Shown one piece after another: positions 22,261 through 32,700 of a DNA stretch of 64,000 nucleotides. Location of the stretch: NCBI RefSeq assembly GCF_030272615.1, contig NC_081413.1, forward strand, positions 561,923,010 through 561,987,009, given 5' to 3'. Both the position numbers and the translations under genes were made by a program. This DNA is from Cryptomeria japonica. Lineage: Eukaryota; Streptophyta; Pinopsida; Cupressales; Cupressaceae. Position 1 is the first letter of the stretch; each line of letters starts with the position of its first letter. Under the pieces are notes generated by a model. That model worked only from the letters and a program-made list of their open reading frames with translations. It was not told the DNA's origin and did not search any database.

Positions 22261-22761
22261 ACAAGTTTTCTTGAAGGTTGATGGAATCCACAATGTATAA
22301 ATGTAAAGAATCAATCAGGCCATCATGCAAGCCTTCCCATTATGAAAAGATGTGTTATGAAATTAAAGAGTGATTGACAAATATAGATGCAATTGGAAAG
22401 CATGTTTGTGAGGTCAATATATTAGTGGGCAAGTATTTCTTATAAGTCAATGGTCAAAACATTAATGTGTTAGTATACTGCAATTGTTGGTACTTTGGGA
22501 TAATTACAAGTGCGAATGAAGCAAATGAAGATGGAGGCCACCTCGATAAAATCAACAAATGAATTATTTCTTCAATGTAATGGGTTTGATATTATTTTTG
22601 TAAAAACTAACTTGTGTCACTCATTGTAACTAAAGGTTAGGAAGTTGACTTTTTATGTGCATAAGTGTGTAAGTTATTAACTCTTTGAAATTTACACAGA
22701 AAAGAGTTAGTTATTAACTCAAGATTAAAGTTAGTTATGAAGGTGGTTAATCTGGGAAGCC

Positions 22762-22769
22762 TATAAATA
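22762..22769 (+). promoter_or_regulatory. TATA box of E4 left LTR
   Basis: 'tataaata' in 'gcctataaatacaaag', conserved at 45107-45114 in the right LTR. It probably sets the element transcript start about 30 bases downstream. Confidence 0.6.
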
Positions 22770-23455
22770 CAAAGCTATTTGTATTGTTGGGGGGGGGACT
22801 TTTTACAGAGGGAAAACTCTGCTGGAATTCCAGGAGAAACTTGTAATGACATTTTGATTTGCACTATGTATAGAAAGGTTTTTGGACTTGTATATTTCCA
22901 AAAAGGATAATGAAGAATACGTCTTAGTTTGTATGTTCTAAATGTATTCATGTGTTATTATTTCTGATTTCTCATATGTCAAATTGGTAGTCTTTTTATG
23001 CATATGTGATCTACATGATTGATGTGATGATGCACAAGCAACTTTTGTATCTCAGTTTGAATGTGTTGAAGTATCTTATCTCTCCGTATGTTGAGGTTTT
23101 TCATTCTTCTTTATCATCATGTCATGGCTAAGCATATTACCTTATGAACTCCCCTTGTAATTTGTTGCTAATGTTGGGAAATCTCAGTCGATGGTCGTAT
23201 GTCTATTGTTGGGGTTTCTATCTTTATTTCTCTTTAGTTTTATGTTTTCTCCTTTATGTACTTTCAGGTTAAAAGTACACAAAATCCTAAATACCCCTAT
23301 CATACGAGGGAGTTGCCCTTCTCAAACGCAGAGGAAGATCATGTTTCATAGAACGATCTCTCCAACTGTTGGAATGTTTGTCACTACTCATCGAGCAAAC
23401 AGGGTCAGTTTTAGGTAAACGACCACAGTGACAAATCTGTTTCCCAACAGATTTT

Positions 23456-23473
23456 TGGCAACTTTGCTAGGGA
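23456..23473 (+). promoter_or_regulatory. E4 primer-binding-like site
   Basis: 'tggcaactttgctaggga' lies six bases after the left LTR. It begins with TGG and resembles the 'TTTGGCGACTC' class of plant LTR primer sites (memory). The tRNA is not assigned. Confidence 0.5.
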
Positions 23474-23568
23474 GCGACATACCAGTGTGCTTTGTTCCTC
23501 AAATATTTTAAGGTACCTTCTTCAGAATGAAGGTTGGTGACTCTATCTGAAAGATCAAATCTAAAACA

Positions 23569-25674
23569 ATGGTTTGGTACAAAGGAAAGTTGGAAAGTGA
23601 CAGTGAAAGTGACGATGAAGACTATATGTATCCAAAGAAGCAAGTTTCTGATGAGCTTATACAAGTTGAATTCTTGAAGAACTTTTATGGTGGCATGCAA
23701 TTTACTCCTGATAAGATTTATCTCTCCTTATGTCAAGTTTTGCAAAGCATTGAAGAAAAGGATGGAAAGGAGATTGGTTTTCTTGCTTGTGATCATTTAC
23801 CTAAATCCACGACAACCAAGAAAGATGAAGACAAAAGTGATCTTTCTCCGGTATTAGTTGCTCAACAGAATCAAAGTCATAATGATCCCGAACAAGTCAA
23901 CTTCTTGAAAATTTTATATAGTGGAAAGAAAATTGATCCTCATAAAATTAATCCTTCTCTACTCCAGACTCTGCAAAAGATTGAGGAAAAAGATGGAAGA
24001 GAGAACCAAATTTTTGTTCGTGATTGTATTCTTGAATCAACAATGGATAATAATGTCGATGCTCATTCTCCTCCACCCATTTCACAACAAAATCAGATTC
24101 TTGATGATTCACATATCAAATTTTTGAAAAGCTTCTACGGAAATAAGAAACTTGATCATGCCAAAGTACATCCTTCTCTGCTTCAAACATTGTAAGAGAT
24201 TAAACAAAAAGAAGGAGAAAATTGTTTTCTTGAAGATGTGCACTCTCCTGATGAGATGTCTCGTGATCCAAGTTTTGAAAAAGATCCATCACATTATGCA
24301 TGTGTTAAGGAAGATGAAGCCATATTAGCTCATAAAGATACATGTCGAAAGAAAGATCAAGATGAAGTGTGTGAAGAAGAAAAAGAAGATTGTGTACCTA
24401 TATGCCATGAGCACTATGAAGATTTTCATAGCAAAAAAAAAGTCTTCTATCAACTTGAAAACAAAGAGCTTAAAGATGATGAATCAAATTCTTTTCAGAC
24501 ATGCATGCAACCAAAGCTTCAAGAAAATGTTGAAGAGGGGAGGGATAAAGAATAATCTCCTATAGTTCTCATTCCAACTTAGTGTCTCAATTCTTTTGAC
24601 GATGACTTTCTATGTAGTGAAGATATTCTTATTCATCCATCACTAAGAGTGGAAGATGAAAACTTTTCCGAGGAAATCAAAGGTATGATACCTAGTGGAC
24701 AACCTTGTGCAGATATGATCAATGAAGAAGCAACCATAGGTAAAATTTCATAGACATATTCTCTATCTTAAAAAATGGAGACTTTTACTGAACTTTTAGA
24801 TCATCCCCGAGTGAAAGAAGATGAACCATCAAGTATCCACTCTTTATCATGCATGCCACTTGACTATGAAGTTTTCAAATTTCAGGGAGAATGTGATGAA
24901 GAGGAATCATTGGGATAGGAGAACACAATAAGTAATGCAGATGTCTATGGGAAGGTTGAAAATGAAATATATGAAGGTTTATCAACAAATGTCCCTATCT
25001 TGATGGAATTTCAATCTATGCATTATGTAGTTTCCCAGGTTCAAAGCAATCCTCCTTTTGAATATTTGGATCAAGAAGACATCCCTATCAATGAGGATAG
25101 TTTTGAGAACTGTGCCAAGAATGTAGAGATAAATGAGGTAATGGATGATCTAATGAAGGAAACCAATGAAGTTAATTCCCATAATGATTGTATTTCAGAT
25201 TGGTGTTTGAAGGCTCTAAATGATGACTTCTCTTATGGTGAAAGTGTGTGTCTCAATCCTTTGTTTTCAGGTGAGTGTATTTCTACAAGTGATTTTCAAG
25301 CTGATAGTCATGAACCTGATTCAATGGTTGTGTCTACTCAAGTTTCTTCACATCACAGATTATATGAAGGTTGTCCAATTCGAGGCTCAATTTCTTCCAA
25401 TCCAAACTATCAAAGGGATATTTAGATAGAGGATATAGGTGCACTTGAGAATATTCCATAAATTACCAATAATGTTCAAAATGGTACCCAAATCTTTCAA
25501 GAGAGCTCACAAATTTATGATGAGATATGGTTGTTTGGTTCATTGCTCAAAGATATTTCTCATCATCTACATGTTGATCTTGCTATCCTGTTGAGCTTAA
25601 AGGTGTCATATGGATGCATGCCACTGTTCCGCAAAGGTGCCTATTTCTCTCAGCCTGTGAGTGGTTTTGTATGA
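23569..25674 (+). pseudogene. E4 internal ORF with triple repeat, unknown function
   Basis: A single plus-strand frame of about 701 codons, interrupted by at least seven in-frame stops (24193, 24553, 24580 and others). It starts MVWYKGKLESDSESDDEDYM. Three repeats follow, each about 85 residues: VEFLKNFYGGMQFTPDKIYL, then VNFLKILYSGKKIDPHKINP, then IKFLKSFYGNKKLDHAKVHP. Each is followed by a leucine-rich 'SLLQTLQ.IEEKDGRE' type segment. The rest is acidic and Cys/His-containing (EVCEEEKEDCVPICHEHYED), ending SYGCMPLFRKGAYFSQPV. I do not recognise the family. It is not a gag or pol domain. The conserved frame across stops shows it was once a protein. Confidence 0.65.
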
Positions 25675-25898
25675 TAATCGTGGAGAGCTTTGAGGTGGGA
25701 TTTGCCTACCATGTACATAATTTAGTTGGAATTTTGTTGTGTTCATCCCAATTTTGTTTTGTGTCTAGTTTCTCTAGCTTTTCCCTATGTTGTTTCCTCT
25801 CTGACTCTGTTGCCCAATGAATAGTACACTAGCCTTCGAACCAGAGATTTGGGTTCATCCTATGTCCTTTACAGTCCTTGTCCCCATTCAGAGCCAAC
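25675..25898 (+). other. E4 3' internal non-coding stretch
   Basis: No domain and no purine tract before the right LTR. The minus strand next to the LTR reads 'ttggctctgaatggggaca', which is weakly primer-site-like; this is the main argument against plus orientation. Confidence 0.4.
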
Positions 25899-26506
25899 TA
25901 TTGCCCCCATATTTGGCCTACCTAAAATTTGAACTTCAAATCACTCTCAGAGTTGAGTAAAGGTCCAATGGGTGTTATGTGTAAACAATGAACGCACAAT
26001 CCAAGGTCATTTCCAGCCAAAATACCAAAAATGGAAGAATTTTGAAAATCATAACAAATTGAGGGAAATTGCTTGACAGTCAAGATCTAAACGTCATTTT
26101 ATATCATGTGGCCAACTTTCACCTAAACCCAGTTCATACTTTGTTATATTTTAAACTTTCAATTTTTGGTGTCAGTCACTCCCAAATGATTAAATTATCT
26201 TATTTAAGGATTTGTCATGAGGAGTAAATAATTGTGTGGATTTTTTTCCCTTTCATTGACGTGTGTTTCAAATTTCAGGACCTAACTCCCTACCGTTTGA
26301 AATTTATGCCATTTTTCTCCAGCCAAAGCGTTATATTTAAAATATTTAAATTATTTCTCAAGTGATAATTTAATATTTTAAATTATTTCATTATGTTTGG
26401 TCATTTGCGATGAGAAAATCATCTTCAATCATTGGTGGCTTTGTTCCTTGATTCATTTTCAGTGAGAAATGGTTTCCAATGTGTAAAGGATAGCTTGTTG
26501 AACCAG

Positions 26507-26755
26507 AAGGTTAGAAATGCTCAAAAAGTGAGCATTCTTAACCTCATTTCTTAACCTTTTGCCAAGAAGGTTAGAAATGCTCACTTTTTGAGCATTTCTA
26601 ACCCATATTGCTAACCTCTCATAAATAAAAAAATAAAAAAAGAGGTTAAGAATGCTCAAAAAGTGAGCATTCCTAACCTCATTTCTCAACCTCATGGGCC
26701 CCACTTTGTCAAGAAGGTTAGAAATGCTCACTTTTTGAGCATTCTTAACCTCTTA
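26507..26755. repeat. Palindrome cluster in E4 right LTR
   Basis: Four complete palindromes of about 36 bases (near 26508, 26568, 26642, 26715), of the form 'ggttagaaatgctca' - aaaagtgagcattcttaacc. The fourth is complete here but truncated in the left LTR. A minus-strand 90-residue frame spanning them (26459-26731) is an artefact. Confidence 0.85.
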
Positions 26756-26999
26756 TAATTACAGAATCGAAGCACAGGCATGCCACGAATTCTGGATATG
26801 AATGCAAAAATATGAGAGAATGTGGTGAGTATAAACAAGCTATACATCGCAGAGCAAATGGAGGGAGACAAATGAAATGATTGTCGTATTGTCTGAGTCA
26901 CTTGTCAAAGCATAAATGTTAGAATGGTTTGCAAGTCGATAGATGTAACCATTTGGTAGTCTTGCGTGCAGAATGAGAAGCAAAAACACCTAGTGAATT

Positions 27000-27840
27000 G
27001 TCCAAAATGCCTTAAGCAGATGTCACCTTGCCACATGATGTAAGAACAACAGAATTAACACCATATAAATCTACTACAACCTGGTCACATTTCACGCCAT
27101 GTAGGATGCTGGAAGTGAATGTGTAATCAACACACGCAAACCATTTGATGCAGTACCTCGTGTAATTCCAGCAACTGATCTTAATCAACTCTTATGACAT
27201 GGTGAATGCCCAGACAACGCATGTGGACTATTTGACCAAATAATTTGGTAGATTTGGAAGGCAGCGTGGGAGTTAAGACTGTGTGTTAACTATTTGATAA
27301 CATTCCTCAAAGTAACATGGTCTCATGTATGCCATGCATGGCACGCATGTTAACCGTTTGGCAGAATTCCTACAATTCTACCACGCATGGCAACACATTT
27401 AAACTTTGACAACATTCCTCAAAGAGACATGGTCTCATGGCATATACGTGTGACAAATGCATGAAGATTGTGGTAAACGTTGAATCCAGCAGATGAATTG
27501 TTGGACAAAATTCTTCAATGAGGTTGCAGATCATGGAGCATAGGGGAAGCATAGACAACGTACATGAACAGTTTGACAAAATTCTACAAAGAAACGTCTC
27601 TTTGGCATGTTTTGATCGCAGAAATGTGGTCTCATGAAATGTGATGAATGCAAGATATCCACAAAATGGATTTTTTAAATGGGGTATTACATCCATCAAA
27701 GCATAGCGATGCACATGCAAATTGTTTGATTGAATGCCTCAAATTGATGTCATCTCATGGCATGACATGTTTGACAAAATGTCATATGTTGCAGATTGTG
27801 GAGGCGACATTATTTCTTTGTAGCTATTTGAAAGAATCAC
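27000..27840 (+). pseudogene. Degenerate PPR-like motifs in E4 right LTR
   Basis: Same array as in the left LTR, often better preserved: FDNIPQSNMVSC near 27290, FDNIPQRDMVSWHIRVTNA (from 27405), FDKILQRNVSLACFDRRNVV (from 27572) and FD*MPQIDVISWHDMFDKM (from 27725). Frames change between motifs. The minus-strand frame 27370-27720 is a shadow. Confidence 0.62.
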
Positions 27841-27876
27841 CATAGACATAAATGAAAACCGTGGAGCATAGTCAAG

Positions 27877-28656
27877 GTGCTAGCAGGTTTTGCAGCCTGG
27901 GAAACTTCAAACAACATGAATTTATTAGCATATAACCATGCATTAAAAATTTCTACGACAGGAATTCCAGTATCAGGCATTGGTTTTATCAGAGAATTAG
28001 CATCTAATGCTTCAAAGCGTGGAGAACATAGGTGTTATGTATCTGCAAAAACATCACAACATATGTGGAGATATAATATCATACTTTCAAAGGGGTTAAG
28101 GAATCGTGAGGAAGAGGACACGTTGTCAAGTCAACTTCTACTCAGGGAAATTGCTACTACGTGCAATGTCTTAATGGACCCACTTATGGAGTTGCAAGAG
28201 AATGAGATAATTAATGAGTTCAAATAGTCTTTTGATGAAGATCAAGAATTGGAGAAACTTATCTCTGGGCAAATATGCATGAAAGTTTACTCTTTTAATA
28301 AAGGACATGTTCTGGAGCGTGGCCGAAGAGTGATTTTGTCCGGTTCATTCAATCCTATACATGATGGCCATGCCAGACATTTGGAGATAGCTTCCAGTAT
28401 ATATGAAAATGCCTTTTCATGCTATTAAATATCGGCTATAAATGCTGACAAGCCCCCTTTGACACTCAAACAAATCAAGGATCGAGTCAAACAATTTGAA
28501 GCAATAGGGAAAACAAATCATCCATATTTTTACAAGAAGGAAGAAATTTTACCAGATAGTACATTCATAATTGGTGCAGATACTGTTGCTCGAGTTGTTG
28601 ATCCAAAATATTATGGTGACAACTATGAAAGAATGTTGGGATAGCTTATGGAATTA
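27877..28656 (+). pseudogene. CinA-C/nucleotidylyltransferase-like fragment, E4 right LTR
   Basis: The better-preserved copy. One frame of 116 residues (27877-28227) reads LAGFAAWETSNNMNLLAYNH, GIPVSGIGFIRELASNASKR and GLRNREEEDTLSSQLLLREI. After a TAG at 28225 the same frame gives RRVILSGSFNPIHDGHARHL (HxGH at 28360-28371). A stop near 28426 interrupts FSCY*ISAINADKPP, and it ends …GADTVARVVDPKYYGDNYER at 28644. SGSFNP.H.GH is the canonical nucleotidylyltransferase start, so this copy is closer to the ancestral gene than the left one (SDSFNPKH). Confidence 0.78.
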
Positions 28657-28698
28657 TCAACAAGTTTTCTTGAAGGTTGATGGAATCCACAACATATG

Positions 28699-29463
28699 TG
28701 TATATGGTAAAAATGGACACAACAATATTGAAAGACTAAATGAATTCAACCACAAAACCCTAGCCTAACAACAACAAAGATCCACCATAACATATGAAGA
28801 TTACCTAAGACAATGCAAATCAAATGAAATCACAAAGATTATACCATCACATGTCCAATAGGGTTTGGATCTTCATTCTTCCTATCTCCATTGATATATT
28901 TGCTCTCAGATTTTATGTGTGCACAAGAGCTCAACAAAAAACATAAATGTGGTTGCAACTAGGATTGCATATGAATGTTCAAAAGTGTAGTGTAGTCGAG
29001 TCGTAAGCGGGGGTTGATAATGAAGGAAACATCTCCTTATATAGAAGGCACCATAAGAAATGGAGGGATAAGATTGAGAGGTGTAAAAGATAAATGGTCG
29101 GCTATGATTAGAGGGTAGGTAGAGAAAATAAGAAAATAATGAGAGGGTAGGTAGTGTAGGAATTAAGAGATGAATGACATGTGTCATGGGTAGAAAAGGC
29201 TAATGAATTAATTAAATAAATAAACATTTATTTAATTAATAGAGGAAGTGGGATCAATTAAATAAATAAGATATTTATTTAATTTAGGAAAAGGATAATT
29301 TAAATAAATAAATATTTATTTAAATGAGAAATAAAGCTAGATGAGGATAAATGAATTAATTAAATAAATAAGAATTTATTCAATTAATAGAAGAATTAGG
29401 CTAAAATATTTAAATAAATAAAAATATTTATTTAATTAGACATGACAATTTTAGGTGTCTACA
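28699..29463 (-). repeat. E3 3' LTR (left)
   Basis: Plus strand 'tgtatatggtaaaaatgg' to 'ttaggtgtctaca'. Minus-strand TATA box (CTATATAAGG) at 29035-29044. About 140 bases longer than the right LTR because it has about five AT-rich palindromes ('taaataaataaacatttattta' type, 29200-29445) against two. Confidence 0.92.
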
Positions 29464-29478
29464 TTTTGCCCCTCTTTG
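29464..29478 (-). promoter_or_regulatory. E3 polypurine tract
   Basis: The minus strand 'caaagaggggcaaaa' abuts TGTAG of the 3' LTR. It is similar in layout to the tract of E1. Confidence 0.75.
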
Positions 29479-29682
29479 AGACAGCTTGTTGCGTTGTTTC
29501 AAAGAAGATAATATAAACTGATACAAAGTTGCCCCAAGATGGGAATGATATGCCCCCTCGAGAGATTGGGTGAAATGTCTGGAAAGATCGCAGACAATCT
29601 CTTGATAAGAAAGAAAGGCTAGAAAGGATTGATTGGATAGGATAGAGTGACAGAGTCACGGGATAAAGAAGACTAACTCAGG

Positions 29683-29719
29683 CTAGGGCTAGGGCTAGGG
29701 CTAGGGCAGTCTATAAAAT
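29683..29719 (+). promoter_or_regulatory. Plus-strand promoter with (CTAGGG)4 and TATA box
   Basis: Four CTAGGG units (29683-29706) are followed by 'tataaaata' at 29712-29720, on the strand opposite to gag-pol. A splice-donor-like 'ccg|gtaagt' follows at 29876 and an acceptor-like 'cttgactacag' ends at 30784. Together these look like promoter, first exon and intron of the antisense gene. Prediction only. Confidence 0.55.
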
Positions 29720-29974
29720 AGACCATGAGGGTAATACATCCTCATTGTCATCCACACATCCAAGAGATCAGAGTGCAGAGCAAGAATAGAGCAGCAGCAG
29801 TCAGCAGTGATGGCATTGGTGCATAGATTCGATTGCGTTTGCCGATTTTAGAGGCCAGCAGATGCAGGAGAGCCGGTAAGTACCACAAAACCTCTTTGTA
29901 CTTTGTCACATTAATTGTTGTCATTAATGCATCTTAGGTAGTGCAATAAATGCGCTTTAGGATAATGTCAAAAA

Positions 29975-30260
29975 TGTGTAGGCATGTCTGCGTTGGTGCC
30001 AGGCGCGTCTAGGCTGGCTAGGCGCATCTACGTTGGTGCCAGGCACATCTATGCTAGGAAAAGTGTCTGTGCCAGATGCGAGTGCGTCTACGTTGTGCAG
30101 GCACATTTGTGAAATGTGGGCACGTTTGTGCAGGACAGGCGCATCTGTGTAGAGCAGAGGCACGTTTGTGTATTTCAGGCGCGTCTGTATAGAGCAGGTA
30201 CGTTTGTGCAGTCTTTAAGCGTGTTTATGTCATGAAGGCACGTTTATGTCTTCAAGGTCA
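29975..30260 (+). repeat. Repeats of the 'GGCRCRTYTGTG' motif
   Basis: About twelve copies of a 10-12-base motif at 20-30-base spacing, for example 'ggcgcgtctgta', 'ggcacgtttgtg', 'ggcgcatctgtg'. The same motif occurs as its reverse complement at 42235-42455 and 43665-43905. Confidence 0.75.
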
Positions 30261-30454
30261 AATCGACAGTTCTGTGATGAACATATGCTGTCGATTGGAT
30301 AAGCTGCTGAGAGGATACACTCAAGCAGGTCCTCTAAGGAAGACTAGGATAGCAGATAGGGATAGGATTGACAATTTTGTGATAGAACATACATTGCCAA
30401 TTAGGAAACTACTCAAGAGGATACACTCAAGTATAGCCCTAGGATAGGATAAAT

Positions 30455-30755
30455 CAAGGCACTTTATGATGAACAATGAGTACCAAGACATAGTACTTTG
30501 TGATGAACATGGAGTACCAATAGGAGCAGCACTTTGTGATGAACAGAGAGTGCAAATATGAGCAGCACTTTGTGATGAACAGGGAGTGCTAAAACGTAGT
30601 ACTTTGTGATGAACAGGGAGTACCACTAGGATAAATAACAACACTTTGTGATGAATAGTGAGTGTCACTAGGATAAATAGCAACACTTTGTGATGAATAG
30701 TGAGTGTCACTAGGATAGAAGCAACACTTTGTGATGAATAGTGAGTGTCACTTTG
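30455..30755 (+). repeat. Tandem repeat, about 40-base unit
   Basis: About eight units built on 'cactttgtgatgaatagtga' plus 'gtgtcactaggataaa' with small changes. The last three are almost identical. Confidence 0.88.
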
Positions 30756-30796
30756 ACTGACATGATTGATTTGCTTGACTACAGGAGTACTTATCT

Positions 30797-32700
30797 ATGT
30801 TGGAGTCACGGGAGAGATTCCCATTGACTCAGAGGTTACAACCAGAGTTGACATTTGAGGACATGGCTTCCATTAAGGTTATGGGTCTATGATTTATTAT
30901 GTATGTGCCTGAGTTTTGGGTGAACATGGGTTTGCTGACTACATTAGCCGAGAGATGGCATTCATAGACATGCACTTTTCATTTGCCTATGGGTAAGATG
31001 ACAGCCACCTTAAAGGATGTGTACAGGATATTGCGGATACCAATCGATGGGGAGTTGATACCCTATGATCGAGATGGAGACAGGGAGGCCCTGAGATGAG
31101 TGTTCTAGGATCTGGAACTGGAGATGAGGGTTGGACACGTGGCATGGGACACAATGACAGTGACAGGACCGACACTACCAGCAGTGCTAGGAGGAGTGAT
31201 CAGTGGGTTCCTGTGTCCAGACAAGGTGACACGAGGGTTGGCTGTGGGCTAGGGGAGCACCTTGGAGACACTGGTTACACAACATACCAGATATGCCTGG
31301 GGACCATGCGTCCTGGCACATTTGTACTATGAGCTTCATCAGTTTGTTTATCATGGATCCGTAGGATTGGGTTGCGGAGTTACATTGTTGCAGGTTTGGG
31401 CATATGAGCATATGCCAGTCACATGACTGATACATTTCAGAGGTCGGGGCCATGGATGCAGTTTTGTTCATTTATATGATATGACTACCTCATAGCCACA
31501 GATTGGCAGGTTGGAGCACTGGCATCAAGTGATCGATGAGATTGACATTGTGATATGGAGGCTGTACCGCAAGTGCGAGCAGTGGGATGATCATGTAGTG
31601 GATCTACCCTATACCTTCAGGAGTAGATATCTGATTGGGTGGATGCCCTATGTACTAGAGAGGTAGTTGGTAGACAGGGTATGCAGGCAGTTTGACAGGA
31701 TCCAGCGGATGCCATAGGGTTCTGGTATGTATGCACAGACAGTGCGAGACCGGGCACACTTTGGGCCACCGTTATCATATGATCAGGTCATGATGCAGCT
31801 AGTAGAGATGGTGCCCATGCCATGGGATATGTGGCCTAAGATTGAGGATGCAGGGATGGATGCAGAGTATACTACATATTGGGCAGAGCATCCATTTCCA
31901 TGGCTGACAGATCCAGGAGAGTTGATAGATGGAGATGGCGGAGGGGATGAGGATGATGATGGAGATGGTGGGGGTAGAGGCCAATGGAGGAGGTAGGGTG
32001 CAGTTGGAGAGAGGAGAGTGGCTCCATGGAGAGAGGGTGGGGAGTAGAGACAAGCTCGGGTGGTGAGGGGTCATGGTGGATTGCCATCACAGGTGCCAGC
32101 AGTACAGGATCCTAGATAGGTGCATGGACAGGGATAGAGGCAGGTACAGGTACAAGTAGAGGCATAGGCACAACCATTAGCACTAGTATAGGGGGAGTCA
32201 CAGGCACAGGGGGTCGAGGAGGAGGAGGATGAGTTATTAGAGCTAAGGGAGATCTACCAGGGACAGGCAGATGAGATCCAGGAGTTGGAGAGGGAGAGGG
32301 ACTGACTCAAGAGACAACTTAGGGACACTGAGTGAGAGCAAGATCAGGCTATCTAGTGTTACACTAAGGTTGACACAGCACTGAGGGCTGGGAGACAAGT
32401 AGCAGAGGACACAGGTGCTGGATACGCCTATGTTCTATGGGCAGGGGAGGAGATAGGTTATTAGCGAGACCTATACTACGGGGCAGTGCCACCAGAGCAG
32501 TGGGCTAGGAGCTTCCGCAGATCATGGCGGACAACGACGGCTACTGGAGGGAGTCATAGACGACCGACGTCCAGCGATGGGGTTATGGGTCCTCCACCAC
32601 CACCAGATAGAGGGGACTAGAGAGATGATCCTGGGTGGGTACTTGCAGGGCTCAGACTCCGTCGAGGCCAGGTAGCTCCAAGGGAGGGAGTTCATAACAG
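30797..32700 (+). pseudogene. Plant mobile domain (PMD) protein, antisense in E3
   Basis: Starts MLESRERFPLTQRLQPELTF at 30797. The frame, through stops, reads FWVNMGLLTTLAERWHS, a stop, TCTFHLPMGKMTATLKDVYR and RIPIDGELIPYDRDG. A shifted frame gives GPTLPAVLGGVISGFLCPDK, RYAWGPCVLAHLYYELHQFV and LGCGVTLLQVWAYEHMPVT. Next come RLEHWHQVIDEID, YTFRSRYLIGWMPYVLER and PPLSYDQVMMQLVEMVP, then an Asp/Gly-rich tail (DGDGGGDEDDDGD). These are the conserved blocks of the plant mobile domain (PF10536), known from transposons and the MAIN/MAIL-type host genes. At least six stops make it a pseudogene. PMD genes in opposite orientation to gag-pol are known in some plant gypsy elements. Its function in the element is unknown. 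Confidence 0.85.

Larger units (their letters stand above)
19546..23449 (+). repeat. E4 5' LTR (left)
   Basis: Near-identical in layout to the right LTR: start box, palindrome cluster, PPR-like region, CinA/nucleotidylyltransferase-like fragment, TATA box, end 'gtttcccaaca'. Small deletions, such as within the fourth palindrome near 20385, distinguish it from the right LTR. Confidence 0.9.
25899..28698 (+). repeat. E4 3' LTR (right), first part
   Basis: Starts 'tattgcccccatatttggcc' and follows 19546-22285. It is interrupted by E3 after 'ccacaacatatg'. The left LTR at 22280-22310 provides the empty site for E3. Confidence 0.9.
29876..30784 (+). other. Predicted intron of the antisense PMD gene
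   Basis: 909 bases from GTAAGT to a pyrimidine-containing CAG acceptor, ending just before the PMD reading frame opens. It is filled by two tandem-repeat fields (29975-30260 and 30455-30755) and has no coding potential. Confidence 0.45.

Noticed and set aside
25880-25898. Primer-site-like sequence on the minus strand, implying E4 runs leftwards
   Set aside because: The internal ORF, TATA box and a better primer-like site at 23456 all favour plus orientation; recorded as a caveat.
29683-29706. Telomere-like repeat (CTAGGG)4
   Set aside because: Only four units, variant sequence, internal to an LTR element; kept only as a promoter-proximal repeat. The two 'ttaggg' words near 450-480 were dismissed for the same reason.
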